A stretch of 64,000 nucleotides of DNA from Porticoccus sp963925605. GTDB lineage: Bacteria; Pseudomonadota; Gammaproteobacteria; Pseudomonadales; Porticoccaceae. The notes under the pieces are model-generated. The model had not been told where the DNA came from, made no database searches, and saw only the letters and a list, made by a program, of their open reading frames with translations. The position numbers and the translations under genes are program-made. Positions 1-7,206 of this stretch are shown here, piece by piece (the stretch's first letter is position 1; each line of letters begins with the position of its first letter). The stretch is from positions 51,637 through 115,636 of the forward strand of contig CAWURY010000006.1 in the NCBI GenBank assembly GCA_963925605.1. Direction: 5' to 3'.

Positions 1-1017
1 AATCGCGCAGGCACTCCGTTAATAGAAATCGTCTCAGAGCCAGACATCAGTAACGCAGCAGAAGCGGTGGCATTCGCTAAAAAACTTCACAGTATTGTCA
101 CATCTCTAGGCATTTGTGATGGAGAGATGTCGCAAGGCTCAATGCGTTTTGATGTTAATATCTCAATTAGAAGGCCCGGAGAAGCTCTAGGCACTAGAAC
201 AGAAACCAAAAACTTGAATTCTTTCAAATTTATGGAGGACGCCATAAGTATGGAAGTTGAACGGCAAATTTATCTTATAGAAAATGGTGAAAAAATAATT
301 CAAGAAACCAGGCTATATAATGGGGACACCAAAGAATCTCGACCTCTTCGCAGCAAAGAAGAGGCTAATGACTATCGCTATTTTCCTTGCCCCGATCTAC
401 TTCCTATAGTCATAGAAGACGCCTATATTGAAAAAATTCGGAAATCTCTACCCGAACTGCCAGATACTCGATATCACCGCTTTATACAGCAATACGAATT
501 ATCGACCTATGATGCGAGTATTTTAAGCGGTGATCGCGCGATGGGGCAGTATTTTGAAACAGCCGTCAAAACTAGTGGAGATATTAAGCTAACTGTAAAT
601 TGGATATTAGGAGAGCTTTCAGCGCGTCTCAATAGTGCCAACCTACCCATCAATCTTTGTCCGGTCACAGCAGGACGGCTAGCTGGGATGATTTTCCGCA
701 TTCAAGATGGAACCATTTCAGGCAAAATGGCCAAGCAAGTATTTGATGCTATGTGGAATGGTGACGGCGATGCGGATATTATTATCAAAGCTCGTGGCTT
801 AAAACAAGTTTCAGATGACGAGACGATTGAGCTACTAGTAAATGAGGCGTTAGCAAAAAATTCTACTCAGGTATCTGAATTTTGCAAAGCCGAGGAAACA
901 AAACGATCAAAAATGTTAGGATATTTTGTCGGACAAATAATGAAAGCCTCGAAAGGTCAGGCAAATCCAAAACAAGTGAACGACATTTTATTGCAAAAAC
1001 TTAACGGGCTACCTTGA
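1..1017 (+). CDS. gatB: Aspartyl/glutamyl-tRNA amidotransferase subunit B, 3' part (partial)
   Basis: GatB binds misacylated Glu-tRNA(Gln)/Asp-tRNA(Asn) in the GatCAB complex, where the acyl group is amidated with ammonia delivered from GatA. The reading frame is open from base 1 and begins with NRAGTPLIEIVSEPD, a conserved GatB segment, so the gene starts upstream of the window. GTG at 67 is internal. The rest of the catalytic cradle follows (TETKNLNSFKF; EANDYRYFPCPDLLP), then the helical and YqeY-like tail domain (about the last 150 residues), ending NDILLQKLNGLP with TGA at 1015-1017. The identity is secure. The presence of gatB suggests that Gln-tRNA and/or Asn-tRNA is made indirectly at least in part; a glnS/asnS check elsewhere in the genome would settle which. 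Confidence 0.97.
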   Translation, partial: NRAGTPLIEIVSEPDISNAAEAVAFAKKLHSIVTSLGICDGEMSQGSMRFDVNISIRRPGEALGTRTETKNLNSFKFMEDAISMEVERQIYLIENGEKIIQETRLYNGDTKESRPLRSKEEANDYRYFPCPDLLPIVIEDAYIEKIRKSLPELPDTRYHRFIQQYELSTYDASILSGDRAMGQYFETAVKTSGDIKLTVNWILGELSARLNSANLPINLCPVTAGRLAGMIFRIQDGTISGKMAKQVFDAMWNGDGDADIIIKARGLKQVSDDETIELLVNEALAKNSTQVSEFCKAEETKRSKMLGYFVGQIMKASKGQANPKQVNDILLQKLNGLP

Positions 1018-1067
1018 TACAAAGAATCTGCCTTAAATATAGACTTAAAAAATAGTAGCTAAAACTC

Positions 1068-1364
1068 ATGGCATTTGTAAAAGACAAGCACAAAGTTCTC
1101 GGTGAAATATTTGATGACGAAAGAATAAAAACATTTTTACATTTTGACGCCCCTCAGAATGTAAACCCGAATTTCCATCTACTAGAAAAAGCCTATCGAG
1201 GCATGAATGTAGAAAATTTTGATACCTTTGTAAATTTTTTTCTTGATAGCGGTCATGATATAAATGCAAAAAATCCTGAAGGTAAGACTTTGCTGAACCT
1301 AACCCAAGAGCATAACCACGGGAAGATATACGCTGTTATATTGAAAAAATATGGCGGAATTTAG
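1068..1364 (+). CDS. PA4642-like small conserved protein
   Basis: 98-residue soluble acidic protein with no signal peptide or membrane segment. The pattern KDKxKVLGEIFDDERI, then LEKAYRGMN and DTFVNFFLDSGHDINAKNPEGKTLL, is that of a small uncharacterised family common in Pseudomonas-type gammaproteobacteria (PA4642-like). The second half resembles a single ankyrin-like helix-loop unit (GHDINAKNPEGKTLL), but this is only a resemblance. It lies 50 bp behind gatB on the same strand. The Shine-Dalgarno is poor, so it may be read through from gatB. Function is unknown; I assign the family by pattern memory, not by a search. Confidence 0.8.
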   Translation: MAFVKDKHKVLGEIFDDERIKTFLHFDAPQNVNPNFHLLEKAYRGMNVENFDTFVNFFLDSGHDINAKNPEGKTLLNLTQEHNHGKIYAVILKKYGGI

Positions 1365-1391
1365 CACACTGCCAAATGCAGGATAATATAA

Positions 1392-1809
1392 ATAAAAAAA
1401 GAAGCTGTAATAGCTGCGCTAAGAAAAACCCTAGTAGAAACTTGGCGGCTAACTGGGTGGAAGAAAACATCACTAGATTCGAATGATGAATCTGATGTAT
1501 TTGGCCCCAACCCCACAGGTTAATTTAAATTACGATCCAGATGGTCGTGTCTTAGTCCTGGTCCTGCATGGTGATAGACCTAGTCCATCTCAAAGCCCTC
1601 CTTCAGAGGCGGAAAAAATTAAACTTTTTGATTCCATGCTTGCTTATGCGGGTACCTACACAATCCAAGAAGATCGAGTTTTACATAAGTTAGATGCAAG
1701 CTGGAATGATATTTGGATAAATACAGTGCAGACACGCCTCATATCCCTTAAAGAAGATCGACTAACCTACACAACGCCTATAATGATTGATCCTGTTGAC
1801 GGCAAGTGA
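1392..1809 (+). pseudogene. Lipocalin-like domain protein, frameshifted and without start codon
   Basis: Two overlapping frames together give one lipocalin-like (Lipocalin_5 type) protein. Frame A (from about 1392) reads TLVETWRLTGW...DVFGPNPTG and hits TAA at 1521-1523. Frame B then continues NYDPDGRVLVLVLHGDRP...LAYAGTYTIQEDRVLHKLD...TPIMIDPVDGK to TGA at 1809. Removing one A from the TTAATT context at about 1521-1526 restores GPNPTG-YLNYDPDGR, the expected family sequence. Frame A has no ATG, GTG or TTG after the upstream stop at 1389. An ORF beginning at ATG 1483 is therefore only the 3' fragment of the decayed gene. A single-base sequencing error could explain the frameshift but not the missing start. 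Confidence 0.75.
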
Positions 1810-1919
1810 TGCTGGCTCGAGCCTAGGTATATTGATTAAACATTTGATTTAAGCACTGCTTAAAACGCTATACCGTCATATCCTTAATATGGTATAAATA
1901 AAAAAATTGGAGATTACTC

Positions 1920-2252
1920 ATGATTGATAACATGAATTTTGATGGCGTTACTATTTGCAACTGGCAGGATATTGAACCCATAGAAGGAGCCCCAGGAATT
2001 ACAGTCCGAAATCTTTGGCAGGGAGAAAACAATAAGCGTATAGATGTATATGAATTTGAACCTGGTGCTGTTTATGGTGCCCTTGACGTCCATGAAATAG
2101 GCCCCGAACAAGTGTATGTGATCTCAGGCGTATTTAGTGATGGCAGAAGCGATCATAAGGCAGGCACCTTTTTACACCATCCAGTAGGTTCAGCTCATGT
2201 TCCCCAATCAAAAACTGGCTGCGTACTCCTAGTAATTTTCCCAGAGGGCTAA
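1920..2252 (+). CDS. Cupin-domain protein
   Basis: 110-residue single-domain protein. The central part (EFEPGAVYGALDVHEIGPEQVYVISGVFSDGRSDHKAGTF..., with HHPVGSAHVP) follows the two-motif cupin barrel layout: a motif-1-like G(X)5H...E segment and a motif-2-like G...P...H segment. This is similar to the anti-sigma factor ChrR-type cupins. Candidate metal ligands are His and Glu in HEIGPEQ and His in SAHVP. ATG 1920 follows TTGGAG with good spacing. It stands alone between the lipocalin pseudogene and the cold-shock gene. Substrate and role cannot be told from sequence. Confidence 0.75.
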   Translation: MIDNMNFDGVTICNWQDIEPIEGAPGITVRNLWQGENNKRIDVYEFEPGAVYGALDVHEIGPEQVYVISGVFSDGRSDHKAGTFLHHPVGSAHVPQSKTGCVLLVIFPEG

Positions 2253-2320
2253 GGAAAAATTTTATCGCAAGCCTTTGGTATCTAAGTTAAAAAGTATTTT
2301 TAGCAAAAAATGTCAATTCT

Positions 2321-2348
2321 TTGACTGCAGGAAAAACTGGTATATAAT
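2321..2348 (+). promoter_or_regulatory. Sigma-70 promoter of the cold-shock gene
   Basis: TTGACT (2321-2326), 16-bp spacer, perfect TATAAT (2343-2348). The predicted start of transcription is near 2355, about 159 nt before the csp ATG. It is one of the best consensus promoters in the window. Confidence 0.75.
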
Positions 2349-2354
2349 AAATTT

Positions 2355-2513
2355 AGCTTGAAAGTACGTTTTATATTTATGCATGCCATCTCGATGCCTC
2401 ACCTTTTAGTAGCTCGTCCGGTTCCTCATAAGTAATAGCAACACATTTTCAGCAAAAAACTGTCTTTTTTTATAAGGCTAAAAAAATTACTATTGAATTA
2501 AAAGGATAAGATT
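2355..2513 (+). promoter_or_regulatory. Long 5' leader of cold-shock mRNA
   Basis: About 159 nt lie between the predicted transcription start and the csp ATG with no reading frame of note. Leaders of this length are a hallmark of cspA-family mRNAs, where refolding at low temperature exposes the ribosome site. The Shine-Dalgarno AAAGGAT lies 8 nt before the ATG. I did not find a convincing match to the E. coli cold box, so thermosensing is inferred from length and gene identity only. Confidence 0.5.
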
Positions 2514-2723
2514 ATGTCTACTACTACTGGTACTGTTAAATGGTTTAATGAAGCAAAAGGTTTTGGTTTTATTGAGCAAGAGTCCGGCCCCGATGTTTTT
2601 GCCCACTTCAGCGCTATTGCTGCCGAAGGATTCAAAACTTTGCTTGAAGGCCAAAAAGTTCAATTCACAGTCACTGAAGGCCAAAAAGGGCCTCAAGCTG
2701 AAAACATTACTGTAATCGGCTAA
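2514..2723 (+). CDS. csp: CspA-family cold-shock protein
   Basis: 69 residues, the standard single cold-shock domain length. It contains RNP1-like KGFGFIE and RNP2-like DVFAHFSAI, with the start TGTVKWFNEAKG typical of the family. These proteins bind single-stranded RNA/DNA and melt structure in mRNAs. The gene has its own strong promoter and a long leader, and ends 30 bp before a perfect bidirectional hairpin terminator. The adjacent genes, on the opposite strand, are two DEAD-box RNA helicases, which act on the same problem of cold-stabilised RNA. Which csp paralogue this is cannot be decided. Confidence 0.96.
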   Translation: MSTTTGTVKWFNEAKGFGFIEQESGPDVFAHFSAIAAEGFKTLLEGQKVQFTVTEGQKGPQAENITVIG

Positions 2724-2753
2724 GAACAACACGAAAATCTAAGTGGTATTTAG

Positions 2754-2799
2754 TAAAATAAAAAAAGGCGAGAATGTTATCTCGCCTTTTTTTATTTTA
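2754..2799. terminator. Bidirectional intrinsic terminator between csp and rhlE
   Basis: Perfect 20-bp inverted repeat (2754-2773 with 2780-2799), 6-nt loop. The core is GGCGAGA/TCTCGCC flanked by a 7-A tract on one side and a 7-T tract on the other, so it works in both directions. It serves csp (plus) and rhlE (minus). Confidence 0.92.
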
Positions 2800-2815
2800 T
2801 GCCATCTCAACGAGA

Positions 2816-4096
2816 TCATTTATTTTTGTTGCCCTCAATCGATTTATTACTACGAGCTCCCCAAGCATTTTTATCTGACCCTCGAGTATTACCTGTATGT
2901 CTTGGCTTTCCACTCCCTCTGTTATGTCTGCCATTCTCTATAGGTTCAGCCTTGATCGAGGGGTCTGGAGAAAATCCATCAATATTTTTTTTAGGCAGAT
3001 TTAGTTTTAAAAGACGCTCTATATCGCGCAATAACTTATGTTCATCCACGCATACCAATGATACAGCCTCACCTTCTTTGCCTGCACGACCAGTGCGGCC
3101 AATACGATGAACGTAATCTTCCGGTACATTAGGTAGCTCAAAATTTACAACGTGTGGCAATTGATCAATATCAAGACCACGGGCAGCAATATCTGTCGCT
3201 ACCAGCACACGCACCTTGCCTTGTTTAAAATCAGCCAATGCTTTTGTTCGGGCACCTTGGCTTTTATTGCCATGGATAGCAACAGCAGTCAATCCATCTT
3301 CTTCTAATTGCTTAGCCAGTCTATTCGCACCATGCTTTGTTCGAGCAAAAACCAATACTTGCCTCCAATTTTCAGAGCCAATCAAAAACGAAAGTAATTC
3401 GCGCTTTCGACCCTTATCCACAAAGTGAACTGTTTGTGCAATTCTTTCAGATGCAGCGTTTCTTTGAGCCACCTCTATTAATGTTGGTGAATTCAATAAG
3501 CTATCAGCAAGTTTTTTGATGTCGTTAGAGAAGGTTGCCGAAAATAAAAGGTTTTGACGCTTCTTGGGCAGCAATGCTAATAATTTACGAATATCGGGAA
3601 GAAATCCCATATCCAGCATCCGATCTGCTTCATCTAGTACTAGGATTTCTACTTGAGACAAATCTAATGTTTTTTGATGAGCATGATCAAGAAGGCGTCC
3701 GGGTGTAGCCACAAGAATATCAACACCTGATCGTAATGCAGCTATTTGAGGATTTATTTTGACGCCCCCAAAAATTACTGTAGAACAAATTGATAAATAC
3801 TTACTATAAGTCTTAACGCTCTCTGCAACTTGTGCAGCTAGTTCTCGGGTAGGGGTTAGCACTAGCGCCCTAATAGGCCGGGGGGATTTTTTTGTACTAT
3901 TTTCGCTTAATATCTGCAGCATAGGCAATGTGAAGCCAGCTGTTTTGCCAGTTCCTGTTTGAGCGCCAGCCAATACATCAAGCCCCTGAAGCACCAAAGG
4001 AATAGCTTTAATTTGGATAGGTGTTGGTTCGTTATAGCCGCGTTCAGAAACAGCACGAAGTATACCAGCCGATAGGCCGAGTTCAGTAAATAGCAT
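2816..4096 (-). CDS. rhlE: DEAD-box ATP-dependent RNA helicase RhlE
   Basis: 426 residues from ATG 4096, preceded by GGAG at 9 nt. The upstream in-frame ATG (4120) lacks such a site, and RhlE proteins normally begin M-F-x-x-L-G-L. Motifs in order: Q motif (GYNEPTPIQ), I (AQTGTGKT), Ia (PTRELA), Ib (TPGRLLD), II (DEAD), III (SAT), IV (LVFARTKHGA), V (ATDIAARGLDID), VI (HRIGRTGRAG). The tail after about residue 355 is short, basic and Gly/Asn-rich (RHNRGSGKPRHTGN), typical of RhlE. RhlE remodels rRNA during ribosome assembly and joins some degradosomes. It follows rhlB but appears to have its own promoter. Confidence 0.93.
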   Translation of the reverse strand: MLFTELGLSAGILRAVSERGYNEPTPIQIKAIPLVLQGLDVLAGAQTGTGKTAGFTLPMLQILSENSTKKSPRPIRALVLTPTRELAAQVAESVKTYSKYLSICSTVIFGGVKINPQIAALRSGVDILVATPGRLLDHAHQKTLDLSQVEILVLDEADRMLDMGFLPDIRKLLALLPKKRQNLLFSATFSNDIKKLADSLLNSPTLIEVAQRNAASERIAQTVHFVDKGRKRELLSFLIGSENWRQVLVFARTKHGANRLAKQLEEDGLTAVAIHGNKSQGARTKALADFKQGKVRVLVATDIAARGLDIDQLPHVVNFELPNVPEDYVHRIGRTGRAGKEGEAVSLVCVDEHKLLRDIERLLKLNLPKKNIDGFSPDPSIKAEPIENGRHNRGSGKPRHTGNTRGSDKNAWGARSNKSIEGNKNK

Positions 4097-4220
4097 ATTA
4101 AGGGGCTCCGGTATCAGCATATCTATGATTTCATCAAAAGATCGGTCTTGCGCTGAAAACCATTTATAAGGTGTCTGGAAATATTTAAAAAAACTACCAA
4201 GATCACTGCTTAGAAAATAA

Positions 4221-4279
4221 GGTGTCGACCGAAGGACACCGAGATGCGCGACTATAGCAAGTGCCGCCTAACGAGTCCA
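4221..4279 (-). promoter_or_regulatory. Putative rhlE promoter and 5'-end hairpin
   Basis: On the minus strand, TGGACT (4279-4274), 17-bp spacer and TATAGT (4256-4251) make a plausible sigma-70 promoter. The start would be near 4244, giving a leader of about 148 nt. Immediately at the predicted 5' end lies an inverted repeat GGTGTC/GACACC (4221-4226 with 4235-4240) whose loop on the minus strand contains C-UUCG-G. It is not followed by a T-run, so it is not a terminator for rhlB. The rest of 4097-4321 holds no gene. Confidence 0.4.
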
Positions 4280-4321
4280 CCTGTTACTAGTTAAACCTTA
4301 CACCAAATATGTAAATATTTT

Positions 4322-5545
4322 TTATACTGGGATCAACAGTTTATCCGGCAGCTGGGATAAGAGCTTTGTTCCCAATAACTTCTCTATTGGTTCCAATAAA
4401 AATGCATCGTCTTCGCAAGCAAAACTTATAGACGTGCCGGTCTTACCAGCTCTTCCGGTACGACCAATGCGGTGCACATAATCTTCGGGTTCTTCAGGTA
4501 ATGTATAGTTTACTACATGGCTGATGCCGCCTATATGAATGCCTCGACCAGCAACATCTGTAGCGACCAAAATTTTCAATTTTCCAGACTTAAAATCCCC
4601 CAGAGTCTTTACTCGCTTGCCTTGTGGCACCTCACCGGAAAGAAGCCCGACACTAAATCCCTTGCTTTTTAGTTTTTCCTGAAGCTTGCGGCATTGGTCG
4701 CGTCGATTAGCAAAAATAATCACACTTTCAACTTCATCCTGATTAATGATGTTGCTTAATAACTCAAATTTTTCAAGCATCGAAGTTATGTAAACCTTCT
4801 GAGTTACGGTATTTGTGGCAACACTCTCAGGCTCAATTTCGATAATTGTTGGATTCACCGTCCATTGTTCAGCGAGACGCATCACTTCAGAAGTAAAGGT
4901 TGCAGAAAAAAACATTGTTTGTCGATTTTCTTGATGAGGGGTTAAGCGGACAATACGCCTTACCTGGGGGATGAATCCCATATCAAGCATTCTGTCTGCC
5001 TCATCAAGCACCAAGATCTCAGTTCTATCAAGATAGACATCATTACTCCCTGCAAAATCCAACAAACGCCCCGGTGTGGCCACCAAAATATCACACAAAC
5101 TCTCATGCAGGTGGCGCTTCTGTTTATCGTAATCCATACCTCCAACCAAACTATGCACTTTCAGGTCAGTGTACTTACAGAGATCTTGAGCGTCCCCTGC
5201 TATTTGCATCACGAGCTCTCGAGTGGGAGCAATAATCAGTGATCTAGCCTCGCCTGCAAAGTAATTGTCCTTAACAGGATTGCCAAGGAGTTCAGTAATA
5301 ATCGTGGTTAAGAAAGCGGCAGTTTTTCCAGTGCCAGTCTGGGCTTTCCCTACAATATCATGGCCACGTAACGTATAAGGCAGTGTTCTCGCCTGGATAG
5401 GAGAACAATACTTGAATCCTAAGTCTGCTATTGCATGCATTAGAGGAAGGGGTAGATCGAGGTCATGGAAACGTGTCTTACCAGCTACTTGGTCCACGTT
5501 AAACTTAGATAAATCCCAACCCGCCAAAAAATTACCGTTTTTCAT
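4322..5545 (-). CDS. rhlB: DEAD-box ATP-dependent RNA helicase RhlB
   Basis: 407 residues. The N-terminal GKTRFHDLDL...LMHAIADLGFKYCSPIQ matches the RhlB Q-motif region of Pseudomonas-type bacteria. Motif I is AQTGTGKT (residues 68-75), followed by PTRELV, TPGRLLDF, DEAD, SAT, ATDVAGRGIHI and HRIGRTGRAG. RhlB unwinds structured RNA for the RNase E degradosome and PNPase. The C-terminus ends soon after the helicase core, without the long basic tails of the E. coli protein. It is transcribed toward rhlE from the region shared with the divergent flavin reductase gene. RhlB versus another DEAD paralogue is judged from the N-terminal segment. Confidence 0.87.
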   Translation of the reverse strand: MKNGNFLAGWDLSKFNVDQVAGKTRFHDLDLPLPLMHAIADLGFKYCSPIQARTLPYTLRGHDIVGKAQTGTGKTAAFLTTIITELLGNPVKDNYFAGEARSLIIAPTRELVMQIAGDAQDLCKYTDLKVHSLVGGMDYDKQKRHLHESLCDILVATPGRLLDFAGSNDVYLDRTEILVLDEADRMLDMGFIPQVRRIVRLTPHQENRQTMFFSATFTSEVMRLAEQWTVNPTIIEIEPESVATNTVTQKVYITSMLEKFELLSNIINQDEVESVIIFANRRDQCRKLQEKLKSKGFSVGLLSGEVPQGKRVKTLGDFKSGKLKILVATDVAGRGIHIGGISHVVNYTLPEEPEDYVHRIGRTGRAGKTGTSISFACEDDAFLLEPIEKLLGTKLLSQLPDKLLIPV

Positions 5546-5658
5546 AATATTGCCAATTTAAATAAATCTTTCGCCTTCGCGTATCTCTAAAAAGTTGAAG
5601 GGAGTTAAAACGTTCCGGATTGTAGCATGAGATCGCTATACTAAAGTTAGCTGACGAA

Positions 5659-5696
5659 TTTGTTTTAAATATTTAAATGATATAATACAAATCATT
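5659..5696 (+). promoter_or_regulatory. Promoter with overlapping inverted repeat, upstream of flavin reductase gene
   Basis: A perfect -10 TATAAT (5681-5686) with a weak -35 (TTTGTT, 5659-5664) points toward the gene at 5780. An inverted repeat AATGAT/ATCATT (5676-5681 and 5691-5696) straddles the -10, where an operator would act as a repressor site. The remaining part of 5546-5779 shows no gene. Confidence 0.4.
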
Positions 5697-5779
5697 ATTT
5701 GATGCTTTTGCATCTATATCTTATTGGGTTACCCTAGCGCGCGCACCAAGATAACTACACTTACTTTAGGGTTAATAGC

Positions 5780-6256
5780 ATGGCAGTTCAAGAAAACCGG
5801 GAAATACGCAATGCCTTTAGTAGCTTTGCAACAGGCATTACTGTAATAACCGCTCTGGATGGAGAAAAGACACCCCAGGGAATGACTGCTAACAGTTTTT
5901 CAACCGTTTCATTAGAACCTCCTCTTATTTCCTGGTGTGTGGGTCAAGAATCAAGATTGTTTGACTTATTTCAACAAGCCAGCCATTTCGCAGTAAATAT
6001 ACTAAATAACAATCAGAGATCAATTTCTGAGTTATTTTCTAGCTCACATAATGATAAATTTTCACAAGTACTCTGGCATGCTGGTGCGCATGACTTGCCA
6101 CTGCTAAATGACTATGCATGCCAGTTTATATGCGCTACAGAGCATCGTTACTCTGGGGGAGATCACATTATCATAGTGGGTCGAGTGCTAGACTTTTCTA
6201 ACAATAACGTATCGCCATTAATTTTTCATGGTGGGAAATATCAAGCATTAAAATAA
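5780..6256 (+). CDS. Flavin reductase-like (FMN-binding split-barrel) protein
   Basis: 158 residues. RNAFSSFATGITVITA..., QGMTANSFSTVSLEPPLISWCV and FAVNIL follow the flavin reductase-like FMN-binding domain throughout. The segment MTANSFSTVSLEPPL is the isoalloxazine/phosphate-contacting region. Family members use NAD(P)H to reduce FMN/FAD, usually for a partner monooxygenase or as part of aromatic degradation. The usual C-terminal GDHIIIVGRV...PLIFHGGKY segment is present. No monooxygenase gene lies nearby, so the partner is unknown. It is convergent with prmC with only 11 bp between, leaving no room for a terminator. Confidence 0.88.
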   Translation: MAVQENREIRNAFSSFATGITVITALDGEKTPQGMTANSFSTVSLEPPLISWCVGQESRLFDLFQQASHFAVNILNNNQRSISELFSSSHNDKFSQVLWHAGAHDLPLLNDYACQFICATEHRYSGGDHIIIVGRVLDFSNNNVSPLIFHGGKYQALK

Positions 6257-6267
6257 ATGCATGGTGC

Positions 6268-7131
6268 CTATAATTCGGCCTTAAAGCATACGCTGACTCG
6301 ATCAAGGCCAGACAGGTCAACGAAGGTTTCTACACCACTAAAACCAGCCTGGATCATTTTTTGACGAACCTCTCTTCCTTGGCTATGCCCGTGTTCCAGT
6401 AGCAACCAACCACCAGGCTTAAGATGCAAGTAAGAATCGGAGACAATCGTATGGATATCAGCCAAGCCAGAATCTTTAGCCACAAGGGCTAATAATGGCT
6501 CAAATCTAACGTCGCCTTCCTGGAGGTGTTTGTCTTCAAGACATAAATATGGCGGATTGCTTACAATAAGATCAAATTGCATTTTTTCCAAGTTAGAGAA
6601 CCAGTCGCTTTGATGAATCCTTACATTATCAAAACCAAGCTGTTGTCGATTCTCCTCAGCAAGGGCGATGGCACCAAATTCTAGATCAACAGCTATAATT
6701 TCCCAGAATGGTTTTTCGCTCGCAAGAGCTAGCGCAACAGCCCCGGTTCCTGTTCCTAAATCTAAGACTGAAATTTGTTGATCCAAAGGCAGCGAAAGGG
6801 CTTTTTCTACAAGCAGCTCTGTCTCTGGCCTAGGGATTATAGTGACAGGAGAAACCTTAAGTGACAGCGACCAGAATTCACGTCTTTTTGTGATATAGGC
6901 GACAGGTTCGCCATTAACTCGGCATCTAAAAAGCTCATTAAAGTGCGCCTGTTCTAGGCTGTTCAGGCATTGATCAGGCCATGTATATAAATGAGTGCGA
7001 TCTTTTCCCAGAACATAACTAAGTATTATCTCTATATCTAGCCTTGGGCTGTCACTTACATCAGCTAACTCAACACTAAGTTTTAGCAAATTTGAAATAG
7101 TCATGCAATTCATAGAAACGTCAGTAGGCAT
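6268..7131 (-). CDS. prmC: Release factor glutamine methyltransferase
   Basis: PrmC (HemK) N5-methylates the glutamine of the GGQ motif in RF1 and RF2, using S-adenosylmethionine. 287 residues: N-terminal helical domain (PRLDIEIIL), the RREFWSL and RPETELLVE segments, SAM motif I DLGTGTGAVALALA, and the catalytic NPPY motif (VSNPPYLC). It is the third gene of hemA-prfA-prmC, next to its own substrate gene prfA. The start is uncertain: ATG 7131 is the longest, but ATG 7104 (MTISNLLKLS) aligns better with homologues. Neither has a strong Shine-Dalgarno. Confidence 0.95.
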   Translation of the reverse strand: MPTDVSMNCMTISNLLKLSVELADVSDSPRLDIEIILSYVLGKDRTHLYTWPDQCLNSLEQAHFNELFRCRVNGEPVAYITKRREFWSLSLKVSPVTIIPRPETELLVEKALSLPLDQQISVLDLGTGTGAVALALASEKPFWEIIAVDLEFGAIALAEENRQQLGFDNVRIHQSDWFSNLEKMQFDLIVSNPPYLCLEDKHLQEGDVRFEPLLALVAKDSGLADIHTIVSDSYLHLKPGGWLLLEHGHSQGREVRQKMIQAGFSGVETFVDLSGLDRVSVCFKAEL

Positions 7132-7206
7132 ACACTAATCCTAGCAATAAAATTTTTCTGTTCAAAGAATCCACTTTCTTTAAACATAAAGCATGCATCT
7201 ACTTTT

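Noticed and set aside
2743..3110. Plus-strand frames over the csp terminator and the rhlE 3' end
   Set aside because: They include the terminator stem and are antisense to rhlE. No coding support.
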